The notes under the pieces were generated by a model. That model searched no databases. It was not told the origin of the DNA and saw nothing but the letters and a program-made list of their open reading frames with translations. The position numbers were made by a program, and so were the translations under genes. A stretch of 64,000 nucleotides of DNA from Hoeflea_A sp965216535 (GTDB lineage: Bacteria; Pseudomonadota; Alphaproteobacteria; Rhizobiales; Rhizobiaceae), in contig OZ244175.1 of assembly GCA_965216535.1 (NCBI GenBank), positions 496,001 through 560,000 on the forward strand. The letters run 5' to 3'. This document shows, piece after piece, positions 41,318-50,805 of the stretch (positions are counted from its first letter, which is position 1; every line of letters begins with the position of its first letter).

Positions 41318-42487
41318 CTAACTGAAGCGCGCCGGCAAGTGCGCATAGGCACAGATGGTGTTGTTCATTGCTATGGTCGGTGTTCCGACCTCGATGGTGC
41401 GCACCCGCTCCAGCATGGCCTTGAGAATGGCCGACATTTCCATAAGGGCGAGATGCATGCCGATGCAGGTGTGGATGCCGGCGCCAAAGCCAAGATGGCG
41501 GCGGTTGTTGCGGGTGATGTCGAAGCGATCCGGGTCGTCGAAGATGCTCTCGTCGCGGTTGGCTGATGCAAAGAGCATCATCACACGGGCGCCAGCGGGT
41601 ATGTCGACGCCATCGATGGTAATCGGCCGGGTAGTGGTGCGTGAGAACGATCGGATGGGCGTGCCGAGCCGAACCGCCTCGTGCGCCGCATTGAGGATCC
41701 GGTCGGGATGCTGCTTTAGTTTTTCCCACTGGTCGGGATTGCGACCGAGATGCCATATCAGGTGGCCAATGGCCGAGATGGTCGTGTCGAGGCTCGGGTT
41801 GATATAGTCGCGGATGGCGAAAGGCGCGAGGTCCGGGTCGATATCGCCGTTTGCCGCCAGCGCGAGGACTCGTTCGATCCAGCTGCCGGATGCAACCGTA
41901 TCCGGACCAAGATCGTCCTTGATGAACTCGCGCATTTCCCGGATTTCCGCAACCGCAGCACAACCCCGGTCGTTTTGCACGCCCAGGACATTGAAGGCCG
42001 CAGCCGCCCATTTCAGCATGTTTGATTTGCCGTAGTCCGGCAATCCGACCAGATCGCGCACGATGGCCAGCGGCAAGACCTGGGCGAGATCCGAAACTGC
42101 ATCAAATTCGTCCTCCTGCATCAGCTTTTCAATCAGCCCGGCTGCCATATCGTCGACGCGTGGGCGAATGCTCTCCAGCGCGGTCGGAGTCAAAGGCGGT
42201 GCCATGGCTTCGCGCAGTTGGGTGTGGCGGGGCGGGTCTGAGGCGACTGTATTGCCCTGCAGGAAGGTGCAGCCGAACTGATCCGCGGCAACGCCCTTGC
42301 GACTGCAGAAAACCTCGTGATTGCGCACGGCTTCGCGGACAACGCCGGCGCGGGTCAATGCGAAGTTTTCGAGCGCCGGCAGCCACAGTACCGCACCCAT
42401 TTCGCGCATCCGCGCGTAACGGGGCCAGGGATCCCGAATGAACGCATCGGAATACAGGTCGAAATCGCAGACCGGAGCCTGAGTCAC
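41318..42487 (-). CDS. Cytochrome P450
   Basis: 389-residue soluble bacterial P450. The heme loop FGAGIHTCIG places the axial thiolate at Cys341; EAVRLGTPIRSFSRTTT contains the ExxR motif. The I-helix reads YINPSLDTTISA, so the usual AGxDT oxygen-activation motif keeps DTT but lacks the Ala-Gly, which may alter oxygen chemistry. GTG 42487 is preferred to the far TTG 42526. Divergent from an orphan TRAP binding protein, with tandem AT-rich repeats between them. No ferredoxin partner gene in the window. Substrate unknown. Confidence 0.87.
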   Translation of the reverse strand: MTQAPVCDFDLYSDAFIRDPWPRYARMREMGAVLWLPALENFALTRAGVVREAVRNHEVFCSRKGVAADQFGCTFLQGNTVASDPPRHTQLREAMAPPLTPTALESIRPRVDDMAAGLIEKLMQEDEFDAVSDLAQVLPLAIVRDLVGLPDYGKSNMLKWAAAAFNVLGVQNDRGCAAVAEIREMREFIKDDLGPDTVASGSWIERVLALAANGDIDPDLAPFAIRDYINPSLDTTISAIGHLIWHLGRNPDQWEKLKQHPDRILNAAHEAVRLGTPIRSFSRTTTRPITIDGVDIPAGARVMMLFASANRDESIFDDPDRFDITRNNRRHLGFGAGIHTCIGMHLALMEMSAILKAMLERVRTIEVGTPTIAMNNTICAYAHLPARFS

Positions 42488-42520
42488 GGGTGGGCCTCTC
42501 GGGTTCTTGTCTATCAAGCC

Positions 42521-42560
42521 TAACAATGATAAATACGTTTAGCAATAATAAACAATGTTT
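42521..42560. promoter_or_regulatory. Two imperfect direct repeats in the P450/dctP-like divergent promoter
   Basis: TAACAATGATAAATACGTTT (42521-42540) and the related 21-mer at 42540-42560 follow each other at a two-turn (19-20 bp) spacing, in an AT-rich stretch between the two divergent starts. IclR-type regulators often bind paired sites of this sort, and an IclR gene lies at 43690-44460. Binding is inference. Confidence 0.4.
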
Positions 42561-42581
42561 GAAAACTCCAAGGAGGAACCC

Positions 42582-43601
42582 ATGACCATTTTTCGGCGAT
42601 CACTGGTTTGCGCCCTCGCCTTGCAGATGATGACGGCCGCTGCCGTGGCAGCGGACTACACCCTCACCATTTCCAGCTGGGCGCCACCGGCTCACGGCCT
42701 CAATGCCCAGATGTGGCCGAACCTGATCAAGATGATCGAGGAAGCCACCGACGGACGGGTGACGGCGGAGGTGAAATACAATCTGGCGTCGCCGCCGGCT
42801 CAGATGGACCTGGTGCTTGATGGCGCCGCCGACATGTCAGTGATCTTTCACGGCTATCAGTCAGGCCGGTTTTCGGCGACCAAACTGATCGAGCTGCCAG
42901 GCTATACCGGCGATGCCGAGGCTGCGTCCGTCGCCTATTGGCGGGTTCATGAAAACCACCTGGCAAAAGCCGACGAACACCGCGGCGTCAAGGTGATCGG
43001 GCTGCACACCCATGGGCCTGCCCATCTGCACACCAACAAGAAGGTGACCTCGCTCGATGCAATCGATGGTCTCAAGGTGCGGGTGCCGGGCGGCGTTGGT
43101 TCGCTGGTGGGCGAAGCCCTGGGAGCAACGGGAATTCAGGTGCCGGCGCCGAAGGTCTATGAGACGCTGGCGTCGAATGTCGCCGACGGCGTTGTCATGC
43201 CATTCGAGAGCCGAGGCGGCTTCAAGCTGACAGAGGTGGCGAAAAACGTCTACGAAATGCCGGGCGGTCTCTATCGCGGCTCCTTCGCCTTCATCATGAA
43301 CCAGGAAGCCTTCGACGGATTGCCTGAAGATCTGCGCAAGGCGCTCGACGAAAAGGTGTTCGGTGAACCGGCCAGCCGCATGGCAGGCGCCGTGTGGGAC
43401 AACATCGATGCCCGTGGCCGAAAGTTGACGAACGAGGCGGCTGACAATTCCGTCACCATGGCCAGCGATGCCGACAAAACGGCCTATGAGGCCATCGCCG
43501 GCCCCATCGTTGCTTCTGTCCTCGAGGAGATAGCGGCCAAAGGCGTTGACGCCGAGGCAGCGCGGGCGATGATTGCGGAGGAAATGGCCCGGGCGAAGTA
43601 A
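42582..43601 (+). CDS. Orphan TRAP-type substrate-binding protein
   Basis: 339-residue DctP-family periplasmic protein with a signal peptide (about 1-23, AAAVAA-DYT). It has the WAPPAHGLNAQMWPNLIKMIEEAT opening typical of TRAP binding proteins and KVRVPGG, where the ligand-binding Arg normally sits. ATG 42582 follows AAGGAGG. No dctQ or dctM gene accompanies it; the permeases must be elsewhere, or it serves as a sensor. Divergent from a P450 and followed by an IclR regulator. Confidence 0.83.
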   Translation: MTIFRRSLVCALALQMMTAAAVAADYTLTISSWAPPAHGLNAQMWPNLIKMIEEATDGRVTAEVKYNLASPPAQMDLVLDGAADMSVIFHGYQSGRFSATKLIELPGYTGDAEAASVAYWRVHENHLAKADEHRGVKVIGLHTHGPAHLHTNKKVTSLDAIDGLKVRVPGGVGSLVGEALGATGIQVPAPKVYETLASNVADGVVMPFESRGGFKLTEVAKNVYEMPGGLYRGSFAFIMNQEAFDGLPEDLRKALDEKVFGEPASRMAGAVWDNIDARGRKLTNEAADNSVTMASDADKTAYEAIAGPIVASVLEEIAAKGVDAEAARAMIAEEMARAK

Positions 43602-43617
43602 CCGGAGCGAACAAGGA

Positions 43618-43676
43618 GAAGCGCCGGTCTGATCCGGCGCTTCTGCATCCCAAGACCGGCGGATTTCCGGTCTTCT
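43618..43676 (+). terminator. Tandem terminator hairpins after the orphan binding protein
   Basis: Stem 1: GAAGCGCCGG (43618-43627) with CCGGCGCTTC (43634-43643). Stem 2: AAGACCGG (43652-43659) with CCGGTCTT (43667-43674), followed by CTTTGG. The second may serve the convergent IclR gene. Confidence 0.6.
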
Positions 43677-43689
43677 TTGGTGAACCCTT

Positions 43690-44460
43690 TCAGCGAGTGG
43701 TATTGCCGAGCTCGCGTGACAGGGAAACAGCCGCGTCTTTCAGCACCTTCGCCGTTTCACCTGCCGGATCGGTGTCGAAGTCTTCAAGCCAGCCGAGCGA
43801 CGTGAGCGCCAGTGCCAGCCGGTCGTCTCGATCGAAAACCGGTGCGCTCAGGGAGGCGATGCGCGGCAGCAGATCGCCGTCAACCCGACCCAGCCCGTCC
43901 GATCGCGTTCGTTCCCGCAGCGCTTCGATTTCCTTGTCGCTCGTTGCTTGTTCGTTGCGGGCGACCGTTTCCGTCTGACCAGAATTGCCCCAGGCCAGGA
44001 AGACCCGTCCCGTCGCTGAAGTCAGCACCGGCAGGACAAGGCCCGCTCGGACTTCGACGGTCACCGGCTTGAAGCCCTCGAAATACCGCACGATCGTGGC
44101 GCCGTGGCTGCCCCAGACGGCGATGAAGACCGCTTCACCGGTTCGGTCGCGGAGCGTTTCGGCGGCACGGCTGGCAAGGGCGATCACGTCAAGCCGGCGC
44201 AAAGCCGACATGCCGAGATGCAATGCGAACTGGCCGAGATCGTAGCTGCCGTTTCCGTTCTGTCGGAGGACACCGGAGCGCACCAGCGAAACCAGATAGT
44301 GATGCACCTTGGATGGGGGCATGCCGGTCGCTTCCGACAGTTCCTTCACGGCCAGCGGGCGGTCCGACGCTTCCATCACCCGCAGGATGGTGAAGGCATG
44401 GTCGACGGACTGGACGCCCTTGCGGGTGTCGGGCGGTGGCGGGTTGAACGAATCTACCAT
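43690..44460 (-). CDS. IclR-family transcriptional regulator
   Basis: 256 residues with the IclR layout: N-terminal winged helix (about 15-75, VQSVDHAFTILRVMEASDRPLAVKELSEATGMPPSKVHHYLVSLVRSGVL) and a C-terminal GAF-like effector domain (about 85-250, with GRVFLAW and LGRVDGDLLPRIASLSAPVFD). Convergent with the orphan TRAP binding protein and divergent from a LysR gene 100 bp away. A likely controller of the P450/binding-protein pair. Confidence 0.85.
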   Translation of the reverse strand: MVDSFNPPPPDTRKGVQSVDHAFTILRVMEASDRPLAVKELSEATGMPPSKVHHYLVSLVRSGVLRQNGNGSYDLGQFALHLGMSALRRLDVIALASRAAETLRDRTGEAVFIAVWGSHGATIVRYFEGFKPVTVEVRAGLVLPVLTSATGRVFLAWGNSGQTETVARNEQATSDKEIEALRERTRSDGLGRVDGDLLPRIASLSAPVFDRDDRLALALTSLGWLEDFDTDPAGETAKVLKDAAVSLSRELGNTTR

Positions 44461-44561
44461 GCTGCGATGCTAGAGGGTGACCCGGATAAATGAAACCATT
44501 CTGCGGAGGATCGGGTTGCGATCGAGCCGCGCCGGTCAACGTTGGCAGGGAGTGCACGGAA

Positions 44562-45479
44562 ATGAGCAGGCCGCAATTCAATGCGCTGAATCACCTGACG
44601 GCTCTGCGTGCTTTCGAGGCGGCCGCTCGCCTGGGCAGTTTCAAGGCCGCCGCCGAGGAACTGTTCGTGACGGACAGCGCCGTCAGTCGCCAGATCCGGC
44701 AGTTGGAAGAGGCCGCCGGGGTGCACCTGTTTCTGCGCCGCAATCGGCGGGTCGAACTGACCGCCGAGGGACGTGGCTTCGCCCGCGAACTGCAGCCGGC
44801 ATTTCAGCAGATCCGGCGGGCGGGTGCCGACCTTGCGGGGATGGTCGACGCGCAGCCGCTGGTCATTGCGGCGCCGGCTACGTTTCTGTTGCGTTGGCTC
44901 ATTCCGCGTCAGGCGAGCCTTCAGAAGGCCGTACCGGGTACGCCGATCCGGCTGGCGACCTGGGACGCGCCGCCCGATCCGAGCGACCAGTCGATATCGC
45001 TGTTCGTGGGGATTGGCGAGGCGGCGGACGATCCGTCATGTGCGTGTGTGGACCTGATGCCAGAGAGTTTTGCTCTGGTTGTCAGCCCCATGCTTGTCGG
45101 GCAGGGCGCATCCATTCAGGACGTTCTGGCCGGGCTGCCGAGGCTCGTTCCACAGACGCGGCCAAACATCTGGAATGACTGGATCGGCGAAGGCGGCTTC
45201 GATGCACCTTTCTCGGAAATTCTTGAGTTCGAGCGGATGTTCTTCGCACTTCAGGCGGCGGAAGCCGGTATGGGCTCGACCATCGCGCCTGTGGAGATCG
45301 TGACGGATTCTCTGAGTGCGGGCCGCCTGACAATGCCATTTGCACCGATTGTGAGAAACGGAACCTACCATCTCATCTACTCGAAACGCCGTGGCGAGAG
45401 CCCGATGGTGAAGAACGCGGTTCGCTGGTTTGTCAGTGAGTGTGCCAGAGTGCCAGCCGTCGAGCGTAGATCCCGCTGA
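44562..45479 (+). CDS. LysR-family regulator, GcvA-like
   Basis: 305 residues. HTH at about 12-70 (HLTALRAFEAAARLGSFKAAAEELFVTDSAVSRQIRQLEEAAGVHLFLRR) and an effector domain from about 95. The LNALRAFE-type opening is that of the GcvA/AmpR branch. ATG 44562 is preferred over ATG 44490. It stands 170 bp before the nucleoside hydrolase/adenosine deaminase pair on the same strand and may control it; GcvA-type regulators also act at a distance. Confidence 0.83.
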   Translation: MSRPQFNALNHLTALRAFEAAARLGSFKAAAEELFVTDSAVSRQIRQLEEAAGVHLFLRRNRRVELTAEGRGFARELQPAFQQIRRAGADLAGMVDAQPLVIAAPATFLLRWLIPRQASLQKAVPGTPIRLATWDAPPDPSDQSISLFVGIGEAADDPSCACVDLMPESFALVVSPMLVGQGASIQDVLAGLPRLVPQTRPNIWNDWIGEGGFDAPFSEILEFERMFFALQAAEAGMGSTIAPVEIVTDSLSAGRLTMPFAPIVRNGTYHLIYSKRRGESPMVKNAVRWFVSECARVPAVERRSR

Positions 45480-45648
45480 GCAGCAATACGTTCTGTTTCT
45501 GCAGGAGGCGCGCTGAAAAGAAAAGCTTTTTCGGTTTCAGTTGATTTTTTCTCATCTATTTGACGGAATAGTCGTTTGTCGAAATTCCGGTGATCCGCCA
45601 CGATCGTGCCGATCCAGGACAAGAACGGATTATGTGCGGAGAGACAAC

Positions 45649-46593
45649 GTGAATTCACCCATGTTCATCGACACGGACACGGCGTCCGACGACGCGGTGG
45701 CGCTGATGATGGCCTTTGCGCATCGCGGCGACAACGTTGTCGGTGTGGGAACCGTGGCCGGCAATTGTCCGGTCGAGCAAGCTTGCATCAATGCCTTGTA
45801 CACTGCCGCGCTGTGCGACGCCGACGTTCCGGTTCATCTGGGTGAAGCCGGACCAGCTACCCGACCTTTCGAAAGCGCTCAGCATGTCCATGGCGAGGAC
45901 GGGATGGGGGACATCGGGCTGGTGGCCACGCAGCTGACCGAATGTGAGGGCGGTCCATCGGCGGACCACGCGGCCGATGCTCTGATCGCCGCGTCGCACG
46001 ACCATGCCGGAAAGCTTGAGGTCGTCGCTCTCGGACCGCTGACCAATGTAGCGAAGGCGCTCAGGAAAGACCCTGGCCTTGCCGGCCGGGTCAGGCGCTG
46101 TTTCATCATGGGCGGAGCTTCGGACAATTACGGCAACATCACGCCGGTCTCGGAATACAATATCTGGGCTGACCCGGAAGCAGCCGAGACCGTCTTCTCT
46201 TCCGGTATGTCTATCACGATGATCGGATGGGACATTTCACGAAAATTCGCGGCCTTCGATTCCGAGGCTGCTGCTGAGCTTCGTGCGATCGGTACGACCA
46301 AGGCTGCCGTTGCCGTGGATTGCCAGAAAACACTGATGGAATTCTGCCGCGACGTGACGGGTGTCGATGGCTTCGATCTGCCGGACCCCGTCGCCATGGC
46401 GGTGGCGCTTGATCCCAACGTCGTCACGGACAGCATTCAGGCGGCCGTTCACGTCGGGCTTGGCGATGACCTGACTCGAGGACAAACCATCGTCGACGAC
46501 CGGCAAATGACCGAACGGGAGTGCAACGTAACCATTGTCCGTGCGGTGTCGCGTAGCGGCTTCGTGGATCTGCTGCAGAGGGCTCTGAAATGA
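45649..46593 (+). CDS. Inosine/uridine-preferring nucleoside hydrolase
   Basis: 314-residue ribonucleoside hydrolase that splits nucleosides to base and ribose. The N-terminal Ca2+-binding cluster FIDTDTASDDAVAL carries Asp8, Asp10, Asp14 and Asp15; VVALGPLTNVAKAL and FIMGGA are further family signatures. GTG 45649 with GGAGAG upstream is the best start. Ends in an ATGA overlap with adenosine deaminase, so the pair is coupled; together they turn adenosine into hypoxanthine and ribose. Confidence 0.88.
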   Translation: MNSPMFIDTDTASDDAVALMMAFAHRGDNVVGVGTVAGNCPVEQACINALYTAALCDADVPVHLGEAGPATRPFESAQHVHGEDGMGDIGLVATQLTECEGGPSADHAADALIAASHDHAGKLEVVALGPLTNVAKALRKDPGLAGRVRRCFIMGGASDNYGNITPVSEYNIWADPEAAETVFSSGMSITMIGWDISRKFAAFDSEAAAELRAIGTTKAAVAVDCQKTLMEFCRDVTGVDGFDLPDPVAMAVALDPNVVTDSIQAAVHVGLGDDLTRGQTIVDDRQMTERECNVTIVRAVSRSGFVDLLQRALK

Positions 46594-47564
46594 GCGGTGA
46601 TACGAAACATTGGGCTCATCTGCCGAAGGTCGAGTTGCACACCCATCTCGACTGCGGCCTGAGCATCCGTGCGGTGCGGTCGCTTTTCGGGCCGATCAGC
46701 GGCGACGCTTACCGCGAGCGCTACCGCGGGCCCGAGCGGTGCCAGGACCTGCGCGCCTTCCTGGACTGCATCGATACCAGCCTCGATCTGATGCAAACGG
46801 CACCGGCCCTGACCCTTGCTGCGGCGGACTTGGCCGATCAACTGGCCGAAGACAATGTGGCCTATGCGGAAGTGCGGTTTGCACCCTTCCTCCACGTCCG
46901 CGATGGATTAAGCGGTGAAGACGTTGTCGAAGCGGTTCTTCAGGGGTTTTCGGCAAGTTCCGTACCTGTCGGTGTGTTGCTGTGCACCCTGCGGCACTTT
47001 TCAACCGAGCAGGGACTGAAGACATTGGCGCTCGCCGAAAAGAATCTTGGCAACGGAGTGGTCGGGTTGGATCTTGCCGGAGACGAGAGGAATTTTCCGC
47101 TCGGACCCCATATCGAGGTGTTTCGGCGTGCCCGCGAGCGTGACATCCCCTACACGGTACATGGTGGCGAGGCGCGCGGCGCTGACAGCATGCGTGAGAT
47201 ACTCGAACACCTTTCACCGAGCAGGGTCGGGCATGGTGTCCGTTCGATAGAGGACGCCGAGGTTGTCGACATGCTGTGCGAGCGTGGCGTTCATCTGGAA
47301 GTGTGTCCGTCGGTCAACCTGCAGATCGGACTGTTTCCGTCAGCCGGTGAGCACCCGATCGACCGGCTGCGGCGCAAGGGCGTTTCTGTCGGAGTCAACA
47401 CGGACGCCCGCGCGACTACGGGTGTTACGCTTGACCATGAATATCAGCTTCTGGCCGAGGCCTTCGGCTGGGACGATGACGTGTTTCGTCAGTGCAATCG
47501 CAATGCGCTCGCCGCCAGTTTTGCGCCGCCTTCGGTCAAGGCGGCAGTTGCAAAGATGTTGTGA
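46590..47564 (+). CDS. add: Adenosine deaminase family protein
   Basis: 324-residue TIM-barrel deaminase. KVELHTHLDCGLS (metal HxH; the usual Gly after HLD is Cys here), VHGGEARG (His and catalytic Glu), VGHGVRS (His) and VGVNTDARATTGVTL (metal Asp) are in order. Converts adenosine to inosine, which the preceding hydrolase would cleave. An adenine- or futalosine-type deaminase is the alternative. The LDC residue and the lack of the SLPKAELHVHLEG form separate it from standard Add. Confidence 0.82.
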   Translation: MSGDTKHWAHLPKVELHTHLDCGLSIRAVRSLFGPISGDAYRERYRGPERCQDLRAFLDCIDTSLDLMQTAPALTLAAADLADQLAEDNVAYAEVRFAPFLHVRDGLSGEDVVEAVLQGFSASSVPVGVLLCTLRHFSTEQGLKTLALAEKNLGNGVVGLDLAGDERNFPLGPHIEVFRRARERDIPYTVHGGEARGADSMREILEHLSPSRVGHGVRSIEDAEVVDMLCERGVHLEVCPSVNLQIGLFPSAGEHPIDRLRRKGVSVGVNTDARATTGVTLDHEYQLLAEAFGWDDDVFRQCNRNALAASFAPPSVKAAVAKML

Positions 47565-47580
47565 GTTGGCCCAAGCGAGC

Positions 47581-48405
47581 TCAGCGCGCCATGGTCAAAC
47601 GGTTCCAATCGGCATAATCCGGCGACCCTTCGCGGCGGATTTCACCGCCGTAGCCGAACTCGACCAGGTGAACCATGACACGATCGGTATCGGCGATGAT
47701 CACCGCATAGCTTTCCGGCAGGTCGGAGGCGCTGAGATGGCGCTCGTTGCCGAAATCCGGCCAGCCGGCATGGTTTGTGCCGCGCGGCGCGCTGAACGGC
47801 ACGCCGTGGAGCGAACCGCAAAGCGGCAGGTGGCAGTGGCCGTGAAAGATGTGTGCAATGCGGTCCCGGTGGCGGCCGATCAGGTTTCCGAATGCCTCCG
47901 CGTCGAGCAGCATGATGCTATCCATTGGGGCAATGTGGATTGGCACCGGGTTGTGATGCATGAACAGCCACACGGGCTCCTCCTGCCGTGACAATGTCCG
48001 GTCGAGCCAGGCAAGACGGGTTTCGCAGTAGTGGCCGGCATGGGTGTCCGGCCCCCAGGTATCGAGGGTGATGCCCACACCCTGTGACAGCGGGAACACC
48101 GACTGGACGAAGCCGTTCTCGTCGCGAAGGTCGGGGAACTCGGTTAGAAAGGCCTGGCGGTCATCGTGGTTGCCGATGCACAGGCGCACCGGCACCGGTA
48201 CAGTGGCCAGCATGTCCTTGAGGCGTTTGTAATCGTCCGGGTCGCCCCAGTCTGACAAATCGCCGGTAATGACAATGGCTTCGGCGTCGGCGTGAAGGGA
48301 TAGCGCGTGGTCCAGCGCCTTGGCGAAATTCCGGTTTGGATCCCGTCCGCCGATGGTGTCGCCTGGCCGGGTCAAATGGATATCGGTGAGCTGCAGCAAT
48401 TTCAT
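47581..48405 (-). CDS. Class III metallophosphodiesterase (GpdQ/CpdA-like)
   Basis: 274-residue binuclear metallophosphoesterase. Metal ligands in order: TDIHL (D, H), GDLSDWG (D), GNHDD (N, H), FMHHNPV (H) and FHGHCHLP (H, H). The length equals Enterobacter GpdQ, a glycerophosphodiesterase, and the family also holds CpdA, which cleaves cAMP. ATG 48405. It lies 88 bp after the binding-protein gene of an ABC transporter of the glycerol-3-phosphate/sugar type, so cleavage of an imported phosphodiester is more likely than cAMP turnover. Confidence 0.8.
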   Translation of the reverse strand: MKLLQLTDIHLTRPGDTIGGRDPNRNFAKALDHALSLHADAEAIVITGDLSDWGDPDDYKRLKDMLATVPVPVRLCIGNHDDRQAFLTEFPDLRDENGFVQSVFPLSQGVGITLDTWGPDTHAGHYCETRLAWLDRTLSRQEEPVWLFMHHNPVPIHIAPMDSIMLLDAEAFGNLIGRHRDRIAHIFHGHCHLPLCGSLHGVPFSAPRGTNHAGWPDFGNERHLSASDLPESYAVIIADTDRVMVHLVEFGYGGEIRREGSPDYADWNRLTMAR

Positions 48406-48493
48406 GCGCTCGTGTCCTTGCAAGTCAAATCTGGTTGGCCTGGTCCTGCCCGGCACATTGGCCGGGCAGAACCTCAATGGACTGTCGGCTCCG

Positions 48494-49756
48494 TCAGCTG
48501 CCGGCTGGCAGCAGGTCCTGAACCTCTTCCGTCAGTTCTTCCTGCAGTTCGTCCATGTTTTCGAACTCGCCGGTGACGATGCCTTCGATGCCGTCGTAGA
48601 TCACCTGGGTCACCGCCAGGCCATTGTCACCCGGGTAGGCTTGCCATTCACGCAGCAGCGGCAGCTGACGAACCGCCGTTTCCTTGTTGGGGTTCTGCTT
48701 GTAGAAATCAGCCAGAATCACCTCGTTGGCGGCCTTGTTCGGCGGCATATAACCGGTCGTACGTGCAACTTCGGCAGCGCCCTGACCGGATGTGATGAAT
48801 TTCAGCCACTTCCACGACGCATCGAGCACCGCAGGATCGTCGCTGGCCGACACCAGCATGGCGGAATTGCCGCCGGCTGGAAGGCCTTTCGGACCGTTAA
48901 CCTCAAGGCCCGGAAACTCGTTGGTTCGCAGTTCGAAATCACCCATAGCGCGTTCAACGGCGCCGACGGCGGAGGTTGACCAGAACATCATGCCGATCTC
49001 GCCGGCGGAGAAGGAAGCGAGGGCCGCCTTCCACTCGATGTTCTGCATGTCGCAGCCGCGAAACAGCTCATGCATGGTATCAAGCGCGATTTTGCCCTGC
49101 GCCGTGTCAAGCTGGAAATCGCTGCCGTCGACGGTCGGTTTGTCCTGCGACCACATCAGGGCCTGGAGGAACCAGTTGCCGGTGATGTTCCAGCCCCAGA
49201 ACATGGGATTGTCGACCCCGGCTTCACGCAGCTTGCCGCAGGTGGCAATGACATCATCCCAGGTCTTCGGCAGCTGGTCGACGGACGTGATGCCGGCCTT
49301 GGCCATGACGTCCATGTTGTAGTAGCCGACTGGCAGCGAGATCGAGAATGGCAGACCATGGACACTGTCGCTGAATGTGCCAAGTTCGAGCATGGCTGCA
49401 TGGTAGCCATCCTTGGCGAAATCGGCTTCCTTGGCGATGAACGGCTCGAGCGACTTGGCGATGCCCTTCTCGACCAGGATGGCCTGCCGGTTGAGACCTT
49501 GCATGGTGACGTCCGGCAGATTGCCGGCAACGGCTTCGCGCAGAATCGTATTGGTGCCGTCTTCGTAGTTTTCGTAGGTAGCGCGGATCTTCACCTCGAT
49601 GTTCGGGTGCTGTTCGTAAAACAGTGGCAGGATCTTCTCGTAGGTGACGTCGAACAGGTGGCTGTAGGGATAGGCGAATTCGATCACGACCTTGTCCTCG
49701 GCCAGAGCCGTGCCGGCGCTGAGCAAGATTGCTATTGCGGTCAGGGTTTTTTTCAT
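48494..49756 (-). CDS. ABC transporter extracellular substrate-binding protein (family 1, UgpB-like)
   Basis: 420-residue periplasmic binding protein with a signal peptide (about 1-19, GTALA-ED). The fold is of the maltose/UgpB type, with GLPFSISLPVGYYNMDVMAKAG and PAGGNSAMLVS as lobe-crossing segments. ATG 49756 follows GGAGG; the frame remains open to 50587 but that lies in the permease gene. Takes up a carbohydrate or glycerophosphodiester together with the two permeases and ATPase encoded upstream. Confidence 0.87.
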   Translation of the reverse strand: MKKTLTAIAILLSAGTALAEDKVVIEFAYPYSHLFDVTYEKILPLFYEQHPNIEVKIRATYENYEDGTNTILREAVAGNLPDVTMQGLNRQAILVEKGIAKSLEPFIAKEADFAKDGYHAAMLELGTFSDSVHGLPFSISLPVGYYNMDVMAKAGITSVDQLPKTWDDVIATCGKLREAGVDNPMFWGWNITGNWFLQALMWSQDKPTVDGSDFQLDTAQGKIALDTMHELFRGCDMQNIEWKAALASFSAGEIGMMFWSTSAVGAVERAMGDFELRTNEFPGLEVNGPKGLPAGGNSAMLVSASDDPAVLDASWKWLKFITSGQGAAEVARTTGYMPPNKAANEVILADFYKQNPNKETAVRQLPLLREWQAYPGDNGLAVTQVIYDGIEGIVTGEFENMDELQEELTEEVQDLLPAGS

Positions 49757-49869
49757 GTGAACCTCCATGTGTTGCCGTGGGAACGGGCCTGTCGGCAAAA
49801 CGCGCCCGATCCCTGTTGATCCCTTGCCGGGATTGCGGTGACGGGACCGCCCCTCGGGGCGGTCCCGAT

Positions 49870-50805
49870 TCATTTCATGCCACTCAGCGTGATCCCCTCG
49901 ATGAACCGCCGCTGGGCGATCAGGAAGGCCACGATCAGGGGCGTGACAATGATTGTGGCTGTGGCCATCATCGGGCCAAAATTGTCGCCGTCGGCGTCGC
50001 CCTTGAATTCCCGCAGGCCGAGCGGCGGCGTGAACAGGTCGCGGTTGCCGGTGATCACGATGCGTGGCCAGAAATAGTCGTTCCAGTGAGCGACGACGGA
50101 GAAGATGGCGAAGGCGAGCAACGCTGGAACAGCCGTCGGGAGCATGACGTTCCAGATGATGGAGAATTCGTTCATGCCGTCCATGCGTGCGGCGTCGATC
50201 AGGTCGTCCGGCACAGTCATGAAAAATTGGCGCATGAGGAAGATGCCGAAGACCGAGATGGTCCAGGGTATGATCAGCGCCGCATAGGAATTGGTCAGGC
50301 CCAGTTTGGATAGCATGATGTAGAGCGGCAGAGCGATGGCGTGCACCGGAATCAGCAAGCAGAACAGCACCAGCCCGAACACCGCCTCGCGGCCCCAGAA
50401 ACGCAGCTTGGCAAGCGCATAGGCGCAAGGCAGCGCCACCAGCACCTGGATCACGAAAATCGACACGGTGACGATCAGGCCGTTCAGGAGGTAGCGCAAC
50501 AGCGGCGCCTTGTTGAAGGCGGTGGAGTAATTGTAGACGACCGGCGTGACCATGCAGTCGGCTGCGTCGCGGCCCAGCTTGACGCAATAGTCGTCGCGGA
50601 ACAGTTCCTGAGTGCCGAACATCCCGCCGGTGTTCTGCATGATTTCGGCCGGGCTTTTGAAACTGTAGCTCAGCATCACGTAGAACGGCAGCAACACGAT
50701 GAGCGCGCCGAGAATCAAAACGGCATGCTTGACGGTCTCGCTGGCGGAGAATCGAAAGGCGGCAGCATCCGATGCGGCGGCTGATGCAATTGCGGTCTCG
50801 CTCAT
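49870..50805 (-). CDS. ABC transporter permease 2 (MalG/UgpE-like)
   Basis: 311-residue inner-membrane permease with six helices and the EAA coupling loop DAARMDGMNEFSIIWNVMLPTAVPAL. Compared with MalG it carries an insert of about 40 residues after helix 1 with two Cys (DDYCVKLGRDAADCMVT), probably periplasmic and disulfide-linked. The start overlaps the permease 1 stop (ATGA). Confidence 0.87.
   Translation of the reverse strand: MSETAIASAAASDAAAFRFSASETVKHAVLILGALIVLLPFYVMLSYSFKSPAEIMQNTGGMFGTQELFRDDYCVKLGRDAADCMVTPVVYNYSTAFNKAPLLRYLLNGLIVTVSIFVIQVLVALPCAYALAKLRFWGREAVFGLVLFCLLIPVHAIALPLYIMLSKLGLTNSYAALIIPWTISVFGIFLMRQFFMTVPDDLIDAARMDGMNEFSIIWNVMLPTAVPALLAFAIFSVVAHWNDYFWPRIVITGNRDLFTPPLGLREFKGDADGDNFGPMMATATIIVTPLIVAFLIAQRRFIEGITLSGMK

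Noticed and set aside
49757..50587. N-terminal extension of the binding-protein frame, and of the permease frame to 51270
   Set aside because: Both run through other transporter genes; proper starts with ribosome sites exist at 49756 and 50805.
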